The notes under the pieces: generated by a model
Databases searched by the model: none
Seen by the model: only the letters and a program-made list of their open reading frames with translations
Told to the model about the DNA's origin: nothing
Translations under genes and position numbers: made by a program
In this document: positions 17,001 to 25,410 of the stretch, piece by piece
Layout: every line of letters starts with the position of its first letter
Numbering within the stretch: position 1 is the first letter of the stretch
Assembly: GCF_000961885.1 (NCBI RefSeq)
Contig: NZ_JZKH01000062.1
Span: 1-47,863 of the forward strand
Length of the DNA: 47,863 bases
DNA from: Streptomyces rubellomurinus
GTDB lineage: Bacteria > Actinomycetota > Actinomycetes > Streptomycetales > Streptomycetaceae
Direction: 5' to 3'

Positions 17001-17726
17001 TCAGGCGGTCAGGGCGCGCGCCAGGCCGTCGAGCGAGTGCAGCACCCGGATGCCCTCCCCCACCGGGGCGCCGGAGGCCGTCCGGTCGAGCCAGAAGGCG
17101 TGCAGGCCGGCGTCCCGGGCGCCCTCGGCGTCGAGGGCGTAGTTGTCGCCGACGTAGGCGACTTCGTGCGGGGCCAGGCCCAGCCCGGCGCAGCCCGCGT
17201 GGAAGATGCTCGGGGCGGGCTTGGGCTCGCCGTGCTGGTCGGAGCAGACCAGGACGGCGCCGACCCGGTCCAGCAGGCCGATCGCGCGCAGCTTGTCGCG
17301 CTGGTGGTCGGCGGAGGAGTTGGAGACGACGCCGAGCCGCAGGTGCGGCGGGAGTCCGGCCAGGGCGGGGGCGGCGTCGGGGAAGGCGGCCCGGGCGGCG
17401 TCGCGGTGGGCCGCGTAGCCGGCGAACCAGGCGGCGGCCGCCTCGTCCGACAGCCGCTCGGCGCCGGGCTCGCCGAGGCGGGCGAGGAACTGCCGGGTGC
17501 GCTCGCCCTGCTGGCCGCGGAAGGTCAGCTCGCCGGCGAGGAAGCGGGCGTACTGGGCCTCCATGACGGTGCGCCACAGGTCGACCGCCGCCTGCGGGCC
17601 GGGGAGGCGGGCGAGCAGGCCGAGTTCGTCGAGGTGGGCGAGGATGCCCGCCTCCTCCGAGCCGGAGTAGTCGAAGAGCGTGTCGTCGACGTCGAAGAGC
17701 ACGCCTCTGATCGGCAGGTGCGGCAT
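17001..17726 (-). CDS. HAD-family hydrolase
   Basis: A 241-residue haloacid-dehalogenase-type phosphatase. Motif I is FDVDDTLFD (nucleophile Asp12, acid Asp14), motif II VVSNSS, motif III the Lys in EPKPAPSIF, and motif IV YVGDNYALD. A helical cap lies between motifs I and II, as in subfamily IA phosphatases acting on small phosphorylated metabolites. It sits downstream of phosphoglucomutase on the same strand with about 75 bases between, so co-transcription is possible. Confidence 0.88.
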   Translation of the reverse strand: MPHLPIRGVLFDVDDTLFDYSGSEEAGILAHLDELGLLARLPGPQAAVDLWRTVMEAQYARFLAGELTFRGQQGERTRQFLARLGEPGAERLSDEAAAAWFAGYAAHRDAARAAFPDAAPALAGLPPHLRLGVVSNSSADHQRDKLRAIGLLDRVGAVLVCSDQHGEPKPAPSIFHAGCAGLGLAPHEVAYVGDNYALDAEGARDAGLHAFWLDRTASGAPVGEGIRVLHSLDGLARALTA

Positions 17727-17801
17727 GCGGCGGAGCTCCCCGTGGTGTCGTCCGGTGACGTGCGGGAGGCGGCCCCGGGCGGGGCCGCCTCCGGTTCGGC
17801 G

Positions 17802-19442
17802 TCAGGCGCCGAGGACCTCGCCGACGAGGGTCCGGGCCTCGGCCTGGACCTTCGCGAGGTGGTCGGTGCCGAGGAAGGACTCGGCGTAGATCTTGTACAC
17901 GTCCTCGGTGCCGGAGGGGCGGGCCGCGAACCAGGCGTTGTCGGTGCAGACCTTGAGGCCGCCGATGGCCGCGCCGTTGCCGGGGGCGTGCGAGAGCACC
18001 GCGGTGATCTTCTCGCCCGCGAGTTCGCCGGCGGTGACCTGCTCCAGGGAGAGGCGGGCCAGGCGGGCCTTCTGCTCGCGGTCGGCGGGGGCGTCCACCC
18101 GGGCGTAGGCGGGGTCGCCGTGGCGCGCGGTCAGCTCGCGGTAGTACGCGCTGGGGGTGGAGCCGGTGACGGCGGTGATCTCGGCGGCGAGCAGGGCCAG
18201 CAGGATGCCGTCCTTGTCGGTGGTCCACACCCCGCCGTCGCGGCGCAGGAAGGACGCGCCGGCGGACTCCTCGCCGCCGAAGCCGATCGAGCCCTCCAGC
18301 AGGCCGTCGACGAACCACTTGAAGCCGACCGGGACCTCCACCAGCGGCCGGCCGAGGTCGGCCGCGACCCGGTCGAGCATGGAGGAGGAGACCAGCGTCT
18401 TGCCCACGCCCGCGTCGGCCGGCCAGTGCGCCCGGTGGCGGTACAGGTAGTCGACGGCCACCGCGAGGTAGTGGTTGGGGTTCATCAGCCCGCCGTCCGG
18501 CGTGACGATGCCGTGCCGGTCGGCGTCGGCGTCGTTCCCGGTGGCGACGGCGTACTCGTCCTTGCGGCGGATCAGCGAGGCCATCGCGGACGGCGAGGAG
18601 CAGTCCATCCGGATCTTGCCGTCCCAGTCCAGGGTCATGAACCGCCAGGTCGGGTCGACGTCCGGGTTGACGACGGTCAGGTCGAGCCGGTGGGTCTCGG
18701 CGATCCGCGCCCAGTACGCCACGGAGGCCCCGCCCAGCGGGTCGGCGCCGATCCGCAGGCCGGAGGCGCGCACCGCGTCCAGGTCCAGGACGGACGGCAG
18801 GTCGTCGACGTACGCGTTCAGGAAGTCGTACCGGCCCGTGGTCGCGGCGGCCAGCGCCCGCGCGTACGGGACGCGCTTGACGCCGCGCAGGCCTTCGCGG
18901 ATGAGCTCGTTGGCGCGGTCCTGGATCCACCCGGTGGCCTCGGAGCCGGCCGGCCCGCCGCTCGGCGGGTTGTACTTGAACCCGCCGTCGCGCGGCGGGT
19001 TGTGCGAGGGCGTCACCACGATGCCGTCCGCCAGCGCCTGCGGGCTGCGCCGGTTGTGGGCGAGGATCGCGTGCGAGACGGCCGGGGTCGGGGTGTAGCC
19101 GTCGGCGGAGTCGAGCAGCACCCGCACGCCGTTGCCCGCGAGCACTTCGAGTGCCGTCACCCGGGCCGGCTCGGACAGCGCGTGCGTGTCCGCGCCGAGG
19201 AACAGCGGCCCGCCGACGCCCTGGGCCGCGCGGTACTCGCAGATCGCCTGCGTGGTCGCCGCGATGTGGTCCTCGTTGAACGCCACGTCGAGCGAGGACC
19301 CGCGGTGCCCGGAGGTCCCGAACACCACCCGCTGCGCGGGCTCCCGCACGTCGGGCTTGAGCGCGTAGTACGCCGTCACCAGCCGCGCCACGTCCACCAG
19401 GTCACCGGAACCGGCCGGCTGCCCGGCCCGTACATCCACCAT
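17802..19442 (-). CDS. pgm: Phosphoglucomutase (alpha-D-glucose phosphate-specific)
   Basis: A 546-residue enzyme, the same length as E. coli Pgm, that interconverts glucose 1-phosphate and glucose 6-phosphate for glycogen and nucleotide-sugar metabolism. The catalytic phosphoserine is Ser146 in [15 protein letters not shown]; the Mg loop is [10 protein letters not shown]; the sugar loop is [10 protein letters not shown]; the phosphate-binding loop is [10 protein letters not shown]. The ATG at 19442 has GGGAG about 9 bases upstream; upstream in-frame codons lack this. Confidence 0.95.
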   Translation of the reverse strand: MVDVRAGQPAGSGDLVDVARLVTAYYALKPDVREPAQRVVFGTSGHRGSSLDVAFNEDHIAATTQAICEYRAAQGVGGPLFLGADTHALSEPARVTALEVLAGNGVRVLLDSADGYTPTPAVSHAILAHNRRSPQALADGIVVTPSHNPPRDGGFKYNPPSGGPAGSEATGWIQDRANELIREGLRGVKRVPYARALAAATTGRYDFLNAYVDDLPSVLDLDAVRASGLRIGADPLGGASVAYWARIAETHRLDLTVVNPDVDPTWRFMTLDWDGKIRMDCSSPSAMASLIRRKDEYAVATGNDADADRHGIVTPDGGLMNPNHYLAVAVDYLYRHRAHWPADAGVGKTLVSSSMLDRVAADLGRPLVEVPVGFKWFVDGLLEGSIGFGGEESAGASFLRRDGGVWTTDKDGILLALLAAEITAVTGSTPSAYYRELTARHGDPAYARVDAPADREQKARLARLSLEQVTAGELAGEKITAVLSHAPGNGAAIGGLKVCTDNAWFAARPSGTEDVYKIYAESFLGTDHLAKVQAEARTLVGEVLGA

Positions 19443-19535
19443 TCGCCAACTCCCACCAGACAAAAAAGCCGAAACCCACCGAAGGCCCCCGCCCACCGAT
19501 CGTAGCCACCGCGCGGCGTCCCGGAGGACACGGGA

Positions 19536-19554
19536 CACCGGGGCGGGGCCGGTG
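19536..19554 (-). terminator. Short hairpin after the YciI gene
   Basis: CACCGG (19536-19541) and CCGGTG (19549-19554) pair across a 7-base loop just beyond the YciI stop on the minus strand; weak. Confidence 0.35.
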
Positions 19555-19566
19555 GGGCGGACGGGT

Positions 19567-19866
19567 TCAGCTGGGCAGCTGCTCCCGGTGGCCGTCCAGC
19601 GCGGGGGCGGTGGTGGTCGCGACGAACTCGGTGATCCGGTACTCGGTCAGGCCCTCGCGCACGAACGGGTCGGTGGCGACCAGGGCTTCGATCCCGGCCC
19701 GGTCGGGGCCCGCCGCCAGGATCACGCCGCCCTCGCGCGGCACCTTGCGGCCGGAGGCGAGGAAGGTGCCGGCCTCGTAGTGGGCGGTCAGCCACGCCAC
19801 GTGCTGCGGCAGCACCGCGTCGATGCGCTCCAGCGGGGCGGTGTACGTCAGCTCAAGTACGAACAT
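19567..19866 (-). CDS. YciI family protein
   Basis: A 99-residue single-domain protein with the dimeric ferredoxin-like YCII fold. It shows the usual order [40 protein letters not shown] and [16 protein letters not shown]. The conserved His of HVAWL and Asp of DPF are the proposed active-site residues, but substrates are unknown. The stop is about 125 bases upstream of pgm on the same strand. Confidence 0.88.
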   Translation of the reverse strand: MFVLELTYTAPLERIDAVLPQHVAWLTAHYEAGTFLASGRKVPREGGVILAAGPDRAGIEALVATDPFVREGLTEYRITEFVATTTAPALDGHREQLPS

Positions 19867-20155
19867 ACGACCAAGGCTAGCCGGGCCCCGCACCCGCTCG
19901 GCCGCCGGGGTGGGGCCGCCGCCGAAGGAGTCCCCCCGCAGCGTGTCGACCCCAATCCTGCCAGCTCGGAGGGGGTTTCGGTAGGACTCAGCACACCCTC
20001 GCCGAACCTTGCCGCGGACCCCGGGCACGCCGCAGACTCGTCCGCAATCCCACCCCTCCCCCGCGGCCGACGCGCCGCCGTGCCCGTACGCCCTCCGGCG
20101 GCGGGCCCGAACGGGGGCGGCGGGCGGGCGGAAGGCGACGAAGGGGGACGTGAAG

Positions 20156-20494
20156 ATGCGGGTGCACGAGGACCTGGTGCTGCGGGCGCGGGTGCGGCTG
20201 CTGAGCCACAACGACCGGATCCTGTACGGGGAGGAGGGACTTCAGGTGTACCGGGTGCTGTTCGCGGCCAACCCTCGGGTGTACGCCTACAAGCTGGCGG
20301 TCGTCCTGCGGATGGCGAGCGAGTCCCACCGCGTGGCGGGCCTGCCGGAGGCCCGGCAGGCGCTGGTGGCGGAGGCGCGGGCGGTCTCCGCGCACATCCC
20401 GGCCGACGCCCCGGCGTACCAGCGGCGGCTCTGGGACAGCACGGTGGCCGAGTTGGTGCTGCGGGACGGCCGGCCCGATTCCGGGACGCGGTGA
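20156..20494 (+). CDS. Small hypothetical protein
   Basis: A 112-residue, basic, mostly helical protein (MRVHEDLVLRARVRLLSHNDRILYGEEGLQVYRVL at the start) with Ala/Arg-rich helices suggestive of a TPR-like or DNA-associated helical bundle. There is no signal peptide or Cys motif. AAGGGGGA lies upstream, which supports the ATG at 20156 (a GTG at 20150 is also possible). I do not recognise the family; the intergenic region upstream (19867-20155) should hold its promoter. Confidence 0.55.
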   Translation: MRVHEDLVLRARVRLLSHNDRILYGEEGLQVYRVLFAANPRVYAYKLAVVLRMASESHRVAGLPEARQALVAEARAVSAHIPADAPAYQRRLWDSTVAELVLRDGRPDSGTR

Positions 20495-20514
20495 CGGCTT
20501 GCCCGGTGCGGCCA

Positions 20515-20538
20515 GGCCCGGCGCGGCGGTGCCGGGCC
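20515..20538. terminator. Hairpin between convergent genes
   Basis: GGCCCGGC (20515-20522) and GCCGGGCC (20531-20538) form a perfect 8-bp stem between the hypothetical gene and the TetR gene. Confidence 0.55.
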
Positions 20539-20559
20539 CGGCCTCGCCGGGTGTGACCG

Positions 20560-21147
20560 CTACGGCTCGCCCAGGGTGGCGTCCAGGAAGTCGCGCCAAG
20601 CGGCGTGCACGCGCCGGATGTTGTCCTCGTCCTCGGCGGCGAGCAGGTCCAGCAGGAGCCCGCGGAGGACGGCGAGCACCACGGTGGCGTTCGCCCGGGT
20701 GCCGTCGAGCACCCGGGTCAGCGGCGGCAGCCACTCGTCCAGGGAGGCGGTGCCGAAGTCCCGCCAGGGCTCGCAGCGGCCGAAGGCGCGGACGTAACCC
20801 TCGAAGAACAGCCGCAGCGCGCCCCGGCGTTCGGGGGCCGTCAGCCACTCCCAGAGCAGCTCGAGGGTTTCCCGGGGGCTGCCGCCCTCGGCCTCGGAGC
20901 GCTCCAGCAGGGCCAGTTGCTCGCTCCGGCCGACCGCGAGCACCTCGCGGACCAGGTCCTCCTTCGACCCGAAGAGGTAGAGCAGCACGCGCGGGCTGGT
21001 GCCGATCCCGGCCGCCAGCGGGCGCAGCGAGAGGTCGGAGACGTTGTGTTCGGCGACGTAGCGGACTGTCGCGGCGAGGAGGTCCTCGCGGCGCACGGAC
21101 GGGCGGCGCGGCGCGGGGCGGGAAGGTGCGTCGGCTGGGGTGGGCAC
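20560..21147 (-). CDS. TetR-family transcriptional regulator
   Basis: A 195-residue repressor-type protein. The N-terminal helix-turn-helix spans about residues 18-64 (VRREDLLAATVRYVAEHNVSDLSLRPLAAGIGTSPRVLLYLFGSKEDLVREVL). The remainder is an all-helical ligand domain. GTG start at 21147 with no clear ribosome site, so the message may be leaderless. It is divergent from the GNAT gene, with a perfect palindrome between them that is its probable operator. Confidence 0.9.
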   Translation of the reverse strand: MPTPADAPSRPAPRRPSVRREDLLAATVRYVAEHNVSDLSLRPLAAGIGTSPRVLLYLFGSKEDLVREVLAVGRSEQLALLERSEAEGGSPRETLELLWEWLTAPERRGALRLFFEGYVRAFGRCEPWRDFGTASLDEWLPPLTRVLDGTRANATVVLAVLRGLLLDLLAAEDEDNIRRVHAAWRDFLDATLGEP

Positions 21148-21158
21148 GTGGTCTATCG

Positions 21159-21186
21159 TTCCACTGAAACGAGTGTTTCAGTGGAA
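21159..21186. promoter_or_regulatory. Probable TetR operator, perfect 12-bp inverted repeat
   Basis: TTCCACTGAAAC (21159-21170), spacer GAGT, GTTTCAGTGGAA (21175-21186). It lies 12 bases from each divergent coding region and would overlap both promoters, so a bound TetR dimer could shut both genes. Confidence 0.8.
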
Positions 21187-21198
21187 GGGGATGCCGCC

Positions 21199-21717
21199 AT
21201 GGCCACCACCGCACCCGGATACGCGACCGTCCGCGAGGCCGACCGGCCCGGCGACCTGGGCGCCGTCGCCGCCCTGCACGGCGTCCTCTACACCCGCGAG
21301 TACGGCATGGACGCCACCATGGAGGCCTATGTCGCGGCCGGCATGGCCGAGTTGGTCCTGGCCCGGGCCGCCGAGGGCGGCGCGGCACCCGGCCGGTTGT
21401 GGGTCGCCGAGCTCGACGGCCGGGTGGTCGGCGCCACCGGCCTGGTCCGGGCCGAGGAGCGCCCGGGCTGGGGGCAGCTGCGCTGGGTGCTGCTCGACCC
21501 GGCCGCCCGGGGCCGCGGCCTGGGCCGGCGGATGCTGGAGACCGCCCTGGACGAGGCCCGCGCCCGCTCGTACGACGGCGTGCTGCTCTGGACGATCACC
21601 GGCCTCGACGCCGCCCACCACCTGTACGCCGAGGCCGGGTTCGAGCTGACCGTCTCCCGCCCGGTCCGCAAGTTCGGGCTCGACACCGTCGAGCAGCGGA
21701 TGGACCTGCGGTTCTGA
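21199..21717 (+). CDS. GNAT-family N-acetyltransferase
   Basis: A 172-residue acetyltransferase. The acetyl-CoA-binding motif A is WVLLDPAARGRGLGRRMLETAL and motif B is HHLYAEAGFELT. The GGAAGGGGA ribosome site precedes the ATG at 21199. The order MATTAPGYATVREADRPGDLGAVAALHGVLYTREYG resembles GNATs often fused to or encoded beside MarR/TetR regulators. The substrate is unknown; control by the divergent TetR suggests an inducible detoxification or modification role. Confidence 0.88.
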   Translation: MATTAPGYATVREADRPGDLGAVAALHGVLYTREYGMDATMEAYVAAGMAELVLARAAEGGAAPGRLWVAELDGRVVGATGLVRAEERPGWGQLRWVLLDPAARGRGLGRRMLETALDEARARSYDGVLLWTITGLDAAHHLYAEAGFELTVSRPVRKFGLDTVEQRMDLRF

Positions 21718-21734
21718 GCGTGCCCTTCCAGTCC

Positions 21735-21770
21735 TTCCCGGCGGGTCGGCCGTTCCCGGCGGGTCAGCCG
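21735..21770. repeat. 18-bp tandem duplication at the regulator's 3' end
   Basis: TTCCCGGCGGGTCGGCCG and TTCCCGGCGGGTCAGCCG are adjacent and differ at one base. The second copy supplies the stop codon of the minus-strand AraC gene. Confidence 0.75.
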
Positions 21771-22795
21771 TTGCCGGTGGCCGCCGTCTCGAGGTCCGCC
21801 GACTTCCGGTAGGTGTCCGGGGTGTGGCCGGTCCAGCGCTGGAAGGCCCGGCGCAGCGCCCGCGAGTCGGCGTAGCCGAGGCGGGCGGCGATCGACTGGA
21901 CCGGGAGCCGGGTGTCCCGGAGCAGGTGGGCGGCCTGTTCGTGGCGGACGGCGTCGATCTCCTCGCGCCAGGTCGTGCCGTGGTCGCTGAGCCGGCGCTG
22001 CAGGGTCCGCGGGCTGACGGCGAGCCGGCAGGCGACGCGTTCCAGCGAGAGCAGGTCGTCGGCCAGCGCCTCGGCCAGGGCGGCGCGGAAGGTGTCGCGC
22101 CAGCCCGGGGCCGGCCGGGCCGCGGCCAGGCCCATCTCCACGTAGCGCCGCATGATGCGGGCCAGTTCCGGGTCCGCGGAGGGCGCTTGCCGCCCGGCGT
22201 CGAGCAGGACGATCGAGTTGGTGGGCTGGTCGAAATCGATGCGGGCGGTGCCGAAGCCGTCGATCAGGTGGCGGTGTCGTGGCGGGGCCGGGTGGGCGAA
22301 CGCGACCCTGACCGGGCCGGCCGAGCCGGCTCCGGCGACCCGCATCCGCTGCAGGAGCGTGGCCAGGGCGAACACGCTGATCTCCCGGTCGACACCGTCC
22401 CGGAACGGCAGCCCGTTGTAGTTCAGGGTGAGCCGCCGGCCCTCCTCCACCACGTCGAGCGAGACGGCCGGGTCGGTCAGCGCGGTGATCAGGCGCGCCC
22501 CCTCGCGCAGGCCCTCGGCGACCGTGGGGGCGCTGGTGACCAGGTAGTCCCAGGCGTGCAGGCTGCCCAGCGGGACGTTCCCGGCGACCAGGAGGCCGAT
22601 CCCCTCCCCGCCGTGAACGACGATCAGCTCCCAGATCCGGTTGATCGCGGCGGTGGGGACGCGTGCCAGGTCGTCGGCGAGTGCGGCCGGTTCCAGCCCC
22701 GTGGCCAGCGCGATCTCCTGCGGGGCTATCCCCAGCCGGAGCGCGCTGTCGCGGACGAGCCGCACCAGGTAGGCGGGAACCGTGTCTCTGTGCAC
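21764..22795 (-). CDS. AraC-family regulator with arabinose-binding-type sensor
   Basis: A 343-residue transcription factor of the OruR/ArgR-like group. The N-terminal about 200 residues form the Arabinose_bd-type domain (YLVRLVRDSALRLGIAPQEIALATGLEP at the start); the C-terminus has two helix-turn-helix motifs (LERVACRLAVSPRTLQRRLSDHGTTW and AARLGYADSRALRRAFQRWTG). GTG at 22795 fits the family N-terminus; an ATG at 22843 would add 16 residues. It is divergent from the FMN reductase gene, which it probably activates. Confidence 0.85.
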   Translation of the reverse strand: MHRDTVPAYLVRLVRDSALRLGIAPQEIALATGLEPAALADDLARVPTAAINRIWELIVVHGGEGIGLLVAGNVPLGSLHAWDYLVTSAPTVAEGLREGARLITALTDPAVSLDVVEEGRRLTLNYNGLPFRDGVDREISVFALATLLQRMRVAGAGSAGPVRVAFAHPAPPRHRHLIDGFGTARIDFDQPTNSIVLLDAGRQAPSADPELARIMRRYVEMGLAAARPAPGWRDTFRAALAEALADDLLSLERVACRLAVSPRTLQRRLSDHGTTWREEIDAVRHEQAAHLLRDTRLPVQSIAARLGYADSRALRRAFQRWTGHTPDTYRKSADLETAATGNG

Positions 22796-22800
22796 AGCGC

Positions 22801-22814
22801 GCGATTCTAATCGC
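22801..22814. promoter_or_regulatory. GCGATT/AATCGC inverted repeat at the AraC gene start
   Basis: GCGATT-CT-AATCGC is a perfect 6-bp-arm palindrome 5 bases upstream of the GTG at 22795; candidate autoregulatory site. Confidence 0.35.
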
Positions 22815-22855
22815 ACGCCAGAAATCAAGGCCGGGGCACCCATCGGTCGGGAACC

Positions 22856-22911
22856 GTCCCCCTCCTGGCGCGAACGGTCCCCCCTGGCGCCGATCGTCCC
22901 CCCGGTGGCGT
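22856..22911. promoter_or_regulatory. Three phased direct repeats, probable AraC-type activator sites
   Basis: GTCCCCCTCCTGGCG, GTCCCCCCTGGCG and GTCCCCCCGGTGGCG begin at 22856, 22877 and 22896, i.e. 21 and 19 bases apart, about two helical turns. Directly repeated sites on one face of the helix are usual for AraC-family activators. They lie between the regulator and the FMN reductase it probably controls. Confidence 0.6.
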
Positions 22912-23000
22912 GTACGGCCTCCCGCGCCCCCGCCGCGGCGCGCCTACGGTCGAGGCCGGGGCCGGTAGGCGGCCCTCCGCTTCTGAGAAAGGGACCGGTC

Positions 23001-23579
23001 ATGACCGACCTGAAGATCCTCGCCATCTCCGGCAGCCTGCGCGCGAACTCGCACAACACCGCGCTGCTGCACGCCGCCCGGAAGTTCAACCCCGGCGGCC
23101 TGGACATCGAGGTCTACGACCGCCTGCGGGAGATCCCGCCCTACGACTTCGACCTGGACACCGCCGAGGCCCGGCCCGCCGTCGTGCAGGAGCTGCGCGA
23201 CCGCATCACCGCGGCCGACGGACTGCTGATCGCCACGCCGGAGTTCAACTACTCCGTCCCCGGCGTGCTGAAGAACGCGATCGACTGGGTCAGCACCGAC
23301 TGGAGCAAGTCGGAGGGCCTGCCGCTGCAGCGGAAGCCGACCGCGATCCTGGGCGCCGCCCCGACCAACTTCGGCTCGGTCCGGGCGCAGCTCGCGCTGC
23401 GGCAGGTGTTCGTCTGGACGCACACCGATGTCGTGGTCAAGCCGGAGGTCATGGTCTTCCGCTCGCACGAGCGGTTCGACGACGAGGGCAACCTGGTCGA
23501 CGAGGGCACCATCGCGCTCCTGCAGAGCCTCCTCGGGGCGCTCAAGGAGAAGATCACCGGCGCCCTCGCGCAGGCCTGA
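23001..23579 (+). CDS. NADPH-dependent FMN reductase family protein
   Basis: A 192-residue flavodoxin-fold reductase. GSLRANSHNTALLHAA is the FMN-phosphate loop, and TPEFNYSVPGVLKNAIDWVS the signature of the chromate/quinone/azo-reductase group (ChrR, YieF). It reduces FMN, quinones or similar acceptors in the cytosol using NAD(P)H. The GAGAAAGGGA ribosome site precedes the ATG. Divergent AraC-type regulator and phased repeats suggest inducible expression. Confidence 0.9.
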   Translation: MTDLKILAISGSLRANSHNTALLHAARKFNPGGLDIEVYDRLREIPPYDFDLDTAEARPAVVQELRDRITAADGLLIATPEFNYSVPGVLKNAIDWVSTDWSKSEGLPLQRKPTAILGAAPTNFGSVRAQLALRQVFVWTHTDVVVKPEVMVFRSHERFDDEGNLVDEGTIALLQSLLGALKEKITGALAQA

Positions 23580-23594
23580 CCCGCCCGTCCCGGT

Positions 23595-23627
23595 CGGTCC
23601 GGGTCACCTCGCGCGTGACCCGGACCG
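23595..23627 (+). terminator. Terminator of the FMN reductase gene
   Basis: A perfect 13-bp stem (left CGGTCCGGGTCAC, right GTGACCCGGACCG) with a 7-base loop, 15 bases after the stop. Confidence 0.75.
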
Positions 23628-23698
23628 GCCTCGCGGCAGGCCCGGCACGGACGGGCGAGCCCCCGGTGACCAGGGGCGGGCGCCGTCGTTGACCGGGC

Positions 23699-23923
23699 AT
23701 GACCGCCACCACACGCCTCACCGCCCTGGCCGTGCTCGCCGCCGCCGCGCTCTCCCTGGGCGCCGCCGCGGCCTCCGCCAGCGCGCACACCCGCCACCTC
23801 GAGCCGCCCATCACCGTCCAGCAGTGCAAGGACGACGACGGCTGGGTGGCCACCGACATCGTCGAGCAGCGGGAGATCTGCGCCAGCGAGGGGGAGCTCG
23901 ACGACCACTACATCGTCCGGTAA
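23699..23923 (+). CDS. Small secreted protein
   Basis: A 74-residue precursor. Sec-type signal peptide MTATTRLTALAVLAAAALSL with a likely cut after ASA-SA (about residue 29) leaves about 45 residues with two Cys (QQCKDDD and EICASEG) that can form one disulfide. Acidic mature part; no family recognised. Small exported proteins of this kind are common and poorly known in streptomycetes. Confidence 0.65.
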   Translation: MTATTRLTALAVLAAAALSLGAAAASASAHTRHLEPPITVQQCKDDDGWVATDIVEQREICASEGELDDHYIVR

Positions 23924-23955
23924 CGCCCGCCCCGGCACCCGCGCCCGCATACCGC

Positions 23956-23985
23956 AGGGCCGCCCGCCGAGTGGCGGGCGGCCCT
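23956..23985. terminator. Bidirectional terminator
   Basis: AGGGCCGCCCGCC and GGCGGGCGGCCCT form a perfect 13-bp stem with a GAGT loop, between the converging small secreted protein and GNAT genes. Confidence 0.75.
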
Positions 23986-24001
23986 CCCCCGTCCGGGGCG
24001 G

Positions 24002-24424
24002 TCAGACCAGACGGTGCATGCCGATCGAGTGCGGGGCGGTGGGCACGAAGCCGAAGCGGGAGTAGAGGCGGTGCGCCGGGCCGTCCGCGATCAGGGAGAC
24101 GTACGCCCCGGGCACGGCGCGCTGCTCCAGGGCGCCGGTCAGCTCGGCCATGATCCGGGCGCCGAGGCCGCGGCCCTGGTGCTCGGGGAGCACGCAGACG
24201 TCCGCGATCTGGTAGACCGTCCCGCCGTCGCCGACCACCCGGCCCATGCCCACGATGCCGGCCTCCGGGTGGTGGACGGTGACGCCGTGCCAGGTGTTGG
24301 CCAGGCCGGCCGCCACCGCCTCGGCGGGGCGGTCCGTCATCCCGGCACCGGTGCGCAGGCCGCGGAAGGTCGCCACGTCCGGAACGCCCGCGCGCAGCTC
24401 GTAAGGGTCTATCGTATCATCCAT
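24002..24424 (-). CDS. GNAT-family N-acetyltransferase
   Basis: A 140-residue acetyltransferase with the acetyl-CoA motif VCVLPEHQGRGLGARIMAEL and a C-terminal LYSRFGFVPTAPHSIGMHRLV. The two flanking beta strands (VGMGRVVGDGGTVYQIADV) are typical of small stand-alone GNATs. The substrate is unknown. An inverted repeat spans the start codon. Confidence 0.87.
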   Translation of the reverse strand: MDDTIDPYELRAGVPDVATFRGLRTGAGMTDRPAEAVAAGLANTWHGVTVHHPEAGIVGMGRVVGDGGTVYQIADVCVLPEHQGRGLGARIMAELTGALEQRAVPGAYVSLIADGPAHRLYSRFGFVPTAPHSIGMHRLV

Positions 24425-24438
24425 GCCTTACACGATAG
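24409..24438. promoter_or_regulatory. Inverted repeat spanning the GNAT start codon
   Basis: CTATCGT (24409-24415) and ACGATAG (24432-24438) are perfect complements flanking the ATG at 24424-24422. The AT-rich composition here stands out; it may be an operator or an initiation-region hairpin. Confidence 0.4.
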
Positions 24439-24456
24439 AGGATCGAACGACCGCGG

Positions 24457-25374
24457 TCAGCGCGGCCCCCGGATGCTGTCGATGATGCGCGTCCAGTTCT
24501 CGGTGCCGTGTCCGTTCTCGATCGCCCGCCGGTAGTGGGACTGGACGGCCAGCGGGAGCGCGAGGTCGAGGCCGATCGAGGTGCTGGTCTCGACGATGTG
24601 GTCGGTGGTCGCGCCCATCATGGTGACCGTGCTGAGGTCGCCGGGGTGCTCTCCGGCGTCGATCGCGGTGCCGGGGTTCCCGTCCGCCCCGGCGCCGGCC
24701 CGCAGGATGGCGCCGATCGAGTCGGCGGAGGCGAGCAGTTCCGGCAGCGCCTCCCCGGCCTTCATCCCCGCGGTGCCCAGCATCGCGGTGGCGTGCATCA
24801 GGGCCGACAAGGTGGTGAGGAACACCGCGAGTTGGGCCTGGTACATCATCTGGGCGAGGCCCGGGTCCGTCCCGAGGTACTTCGGCGCCCCCAGCAGCGC
24901 CAGCGCCGACCGGTGCTCCTCCATCACCTGCTCCCGGCCGCTGTAGTAAACGTAGGACGCCTGGGTGCCCACCATCGGCGCGGGGACCATGACCCCTCCG
25001 GTGAGGAAGTCGGCGCCGTGGCCCGCCGCCCAGGCGGCCGCCTCGCGCGAGCGCTCGGGGGTGTCGGAGCTCAGGTTGACCAGCGTGCGGCCGGCGAGCG
25101 ACGCGGTGGCGTCGTCGAGGATGTCGTGCATCGCCCGGTAGTCGGTGAGGCTGAGGAGGACGAGGCCGCTCGCCTCGACCGCCTCACGGGGGGTCGCCGC
25201 GAGCGTCGCGCCGGCGGCGACGACGCCCTCGGCCCGGGCGGCGGTGCGGTTCCAGACGGTCACCGGGTGGCCGGCGTTCAGGAGGGATCGGGTCATGGCC
25301 TGTCCCATCGGGCCGAGCCCGATCACGGTGACGGCGCTGTTCTGCTGGTTCGTGTGGTTCTGTCGTTCGTTCAC
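24457..25374 (-). CDS. NAD(P)-binding beta-hydroxyacid-dehydrogenase/imine-reductase-like oxidoreductase
   Basis: A 305-residue Rossmann enzyme. VIGLGPMGQAMTRSLLNAGHPVTVWNRT is the dinucleotide loop, with Asn-Arg-Thr at the ribose end suggesting NADPH. GGVMVPAPMVGTQASYVYYSG and the long helical C-terminal domain match the imine-reductase-like branch of the 6-phosphogluconate-dehydrogenase family, which reduces cyclic imines or related carbonyls. Divergent from the HxlR regulator, a frequent pairing that implies redox- or electrophile-induced expression. Confidence 0.85.
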   Translation of the reverse strand: MNERQNHTNQQNSAVTVIGLGPMGQAMTRSLLNAGHPVTVWNRTAARAEGVVAAGATLAATPREAVEASGLVLLSLTDYRAMHDILDDATASLAGRTLVNLSSDTPERSREAAAWAAGHGADFLTGGVMVPAPMVGTQASYVYYSGREQVMEEHRSALALLGAPKYLGTDPGLAQMMYQAQLAVFLTTLSALMHATAMLGTAGMKAGEALPELLASADSIGAILRAGAGADGNPGTAIDAGEHPGDLSTVTMMGATTDHIVETSTSIGLDLALPLAVQSHYRRAIENGHGTENWTRIIDSIRGPR

Positions 25375-25410
25375 CCCTCCATCCTCGGAGAGCGTCGCCG
25401 CTCCCGGAAG

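Noticed and set aside
16327..18930. Upstream extension of the membrane-protein frame across the sigma factor, HAD and pgm genes
   Set aside because: The Arg/Pro-rich extension overlaps three well-supported genes; a good ribosome site supports the start at 16326.
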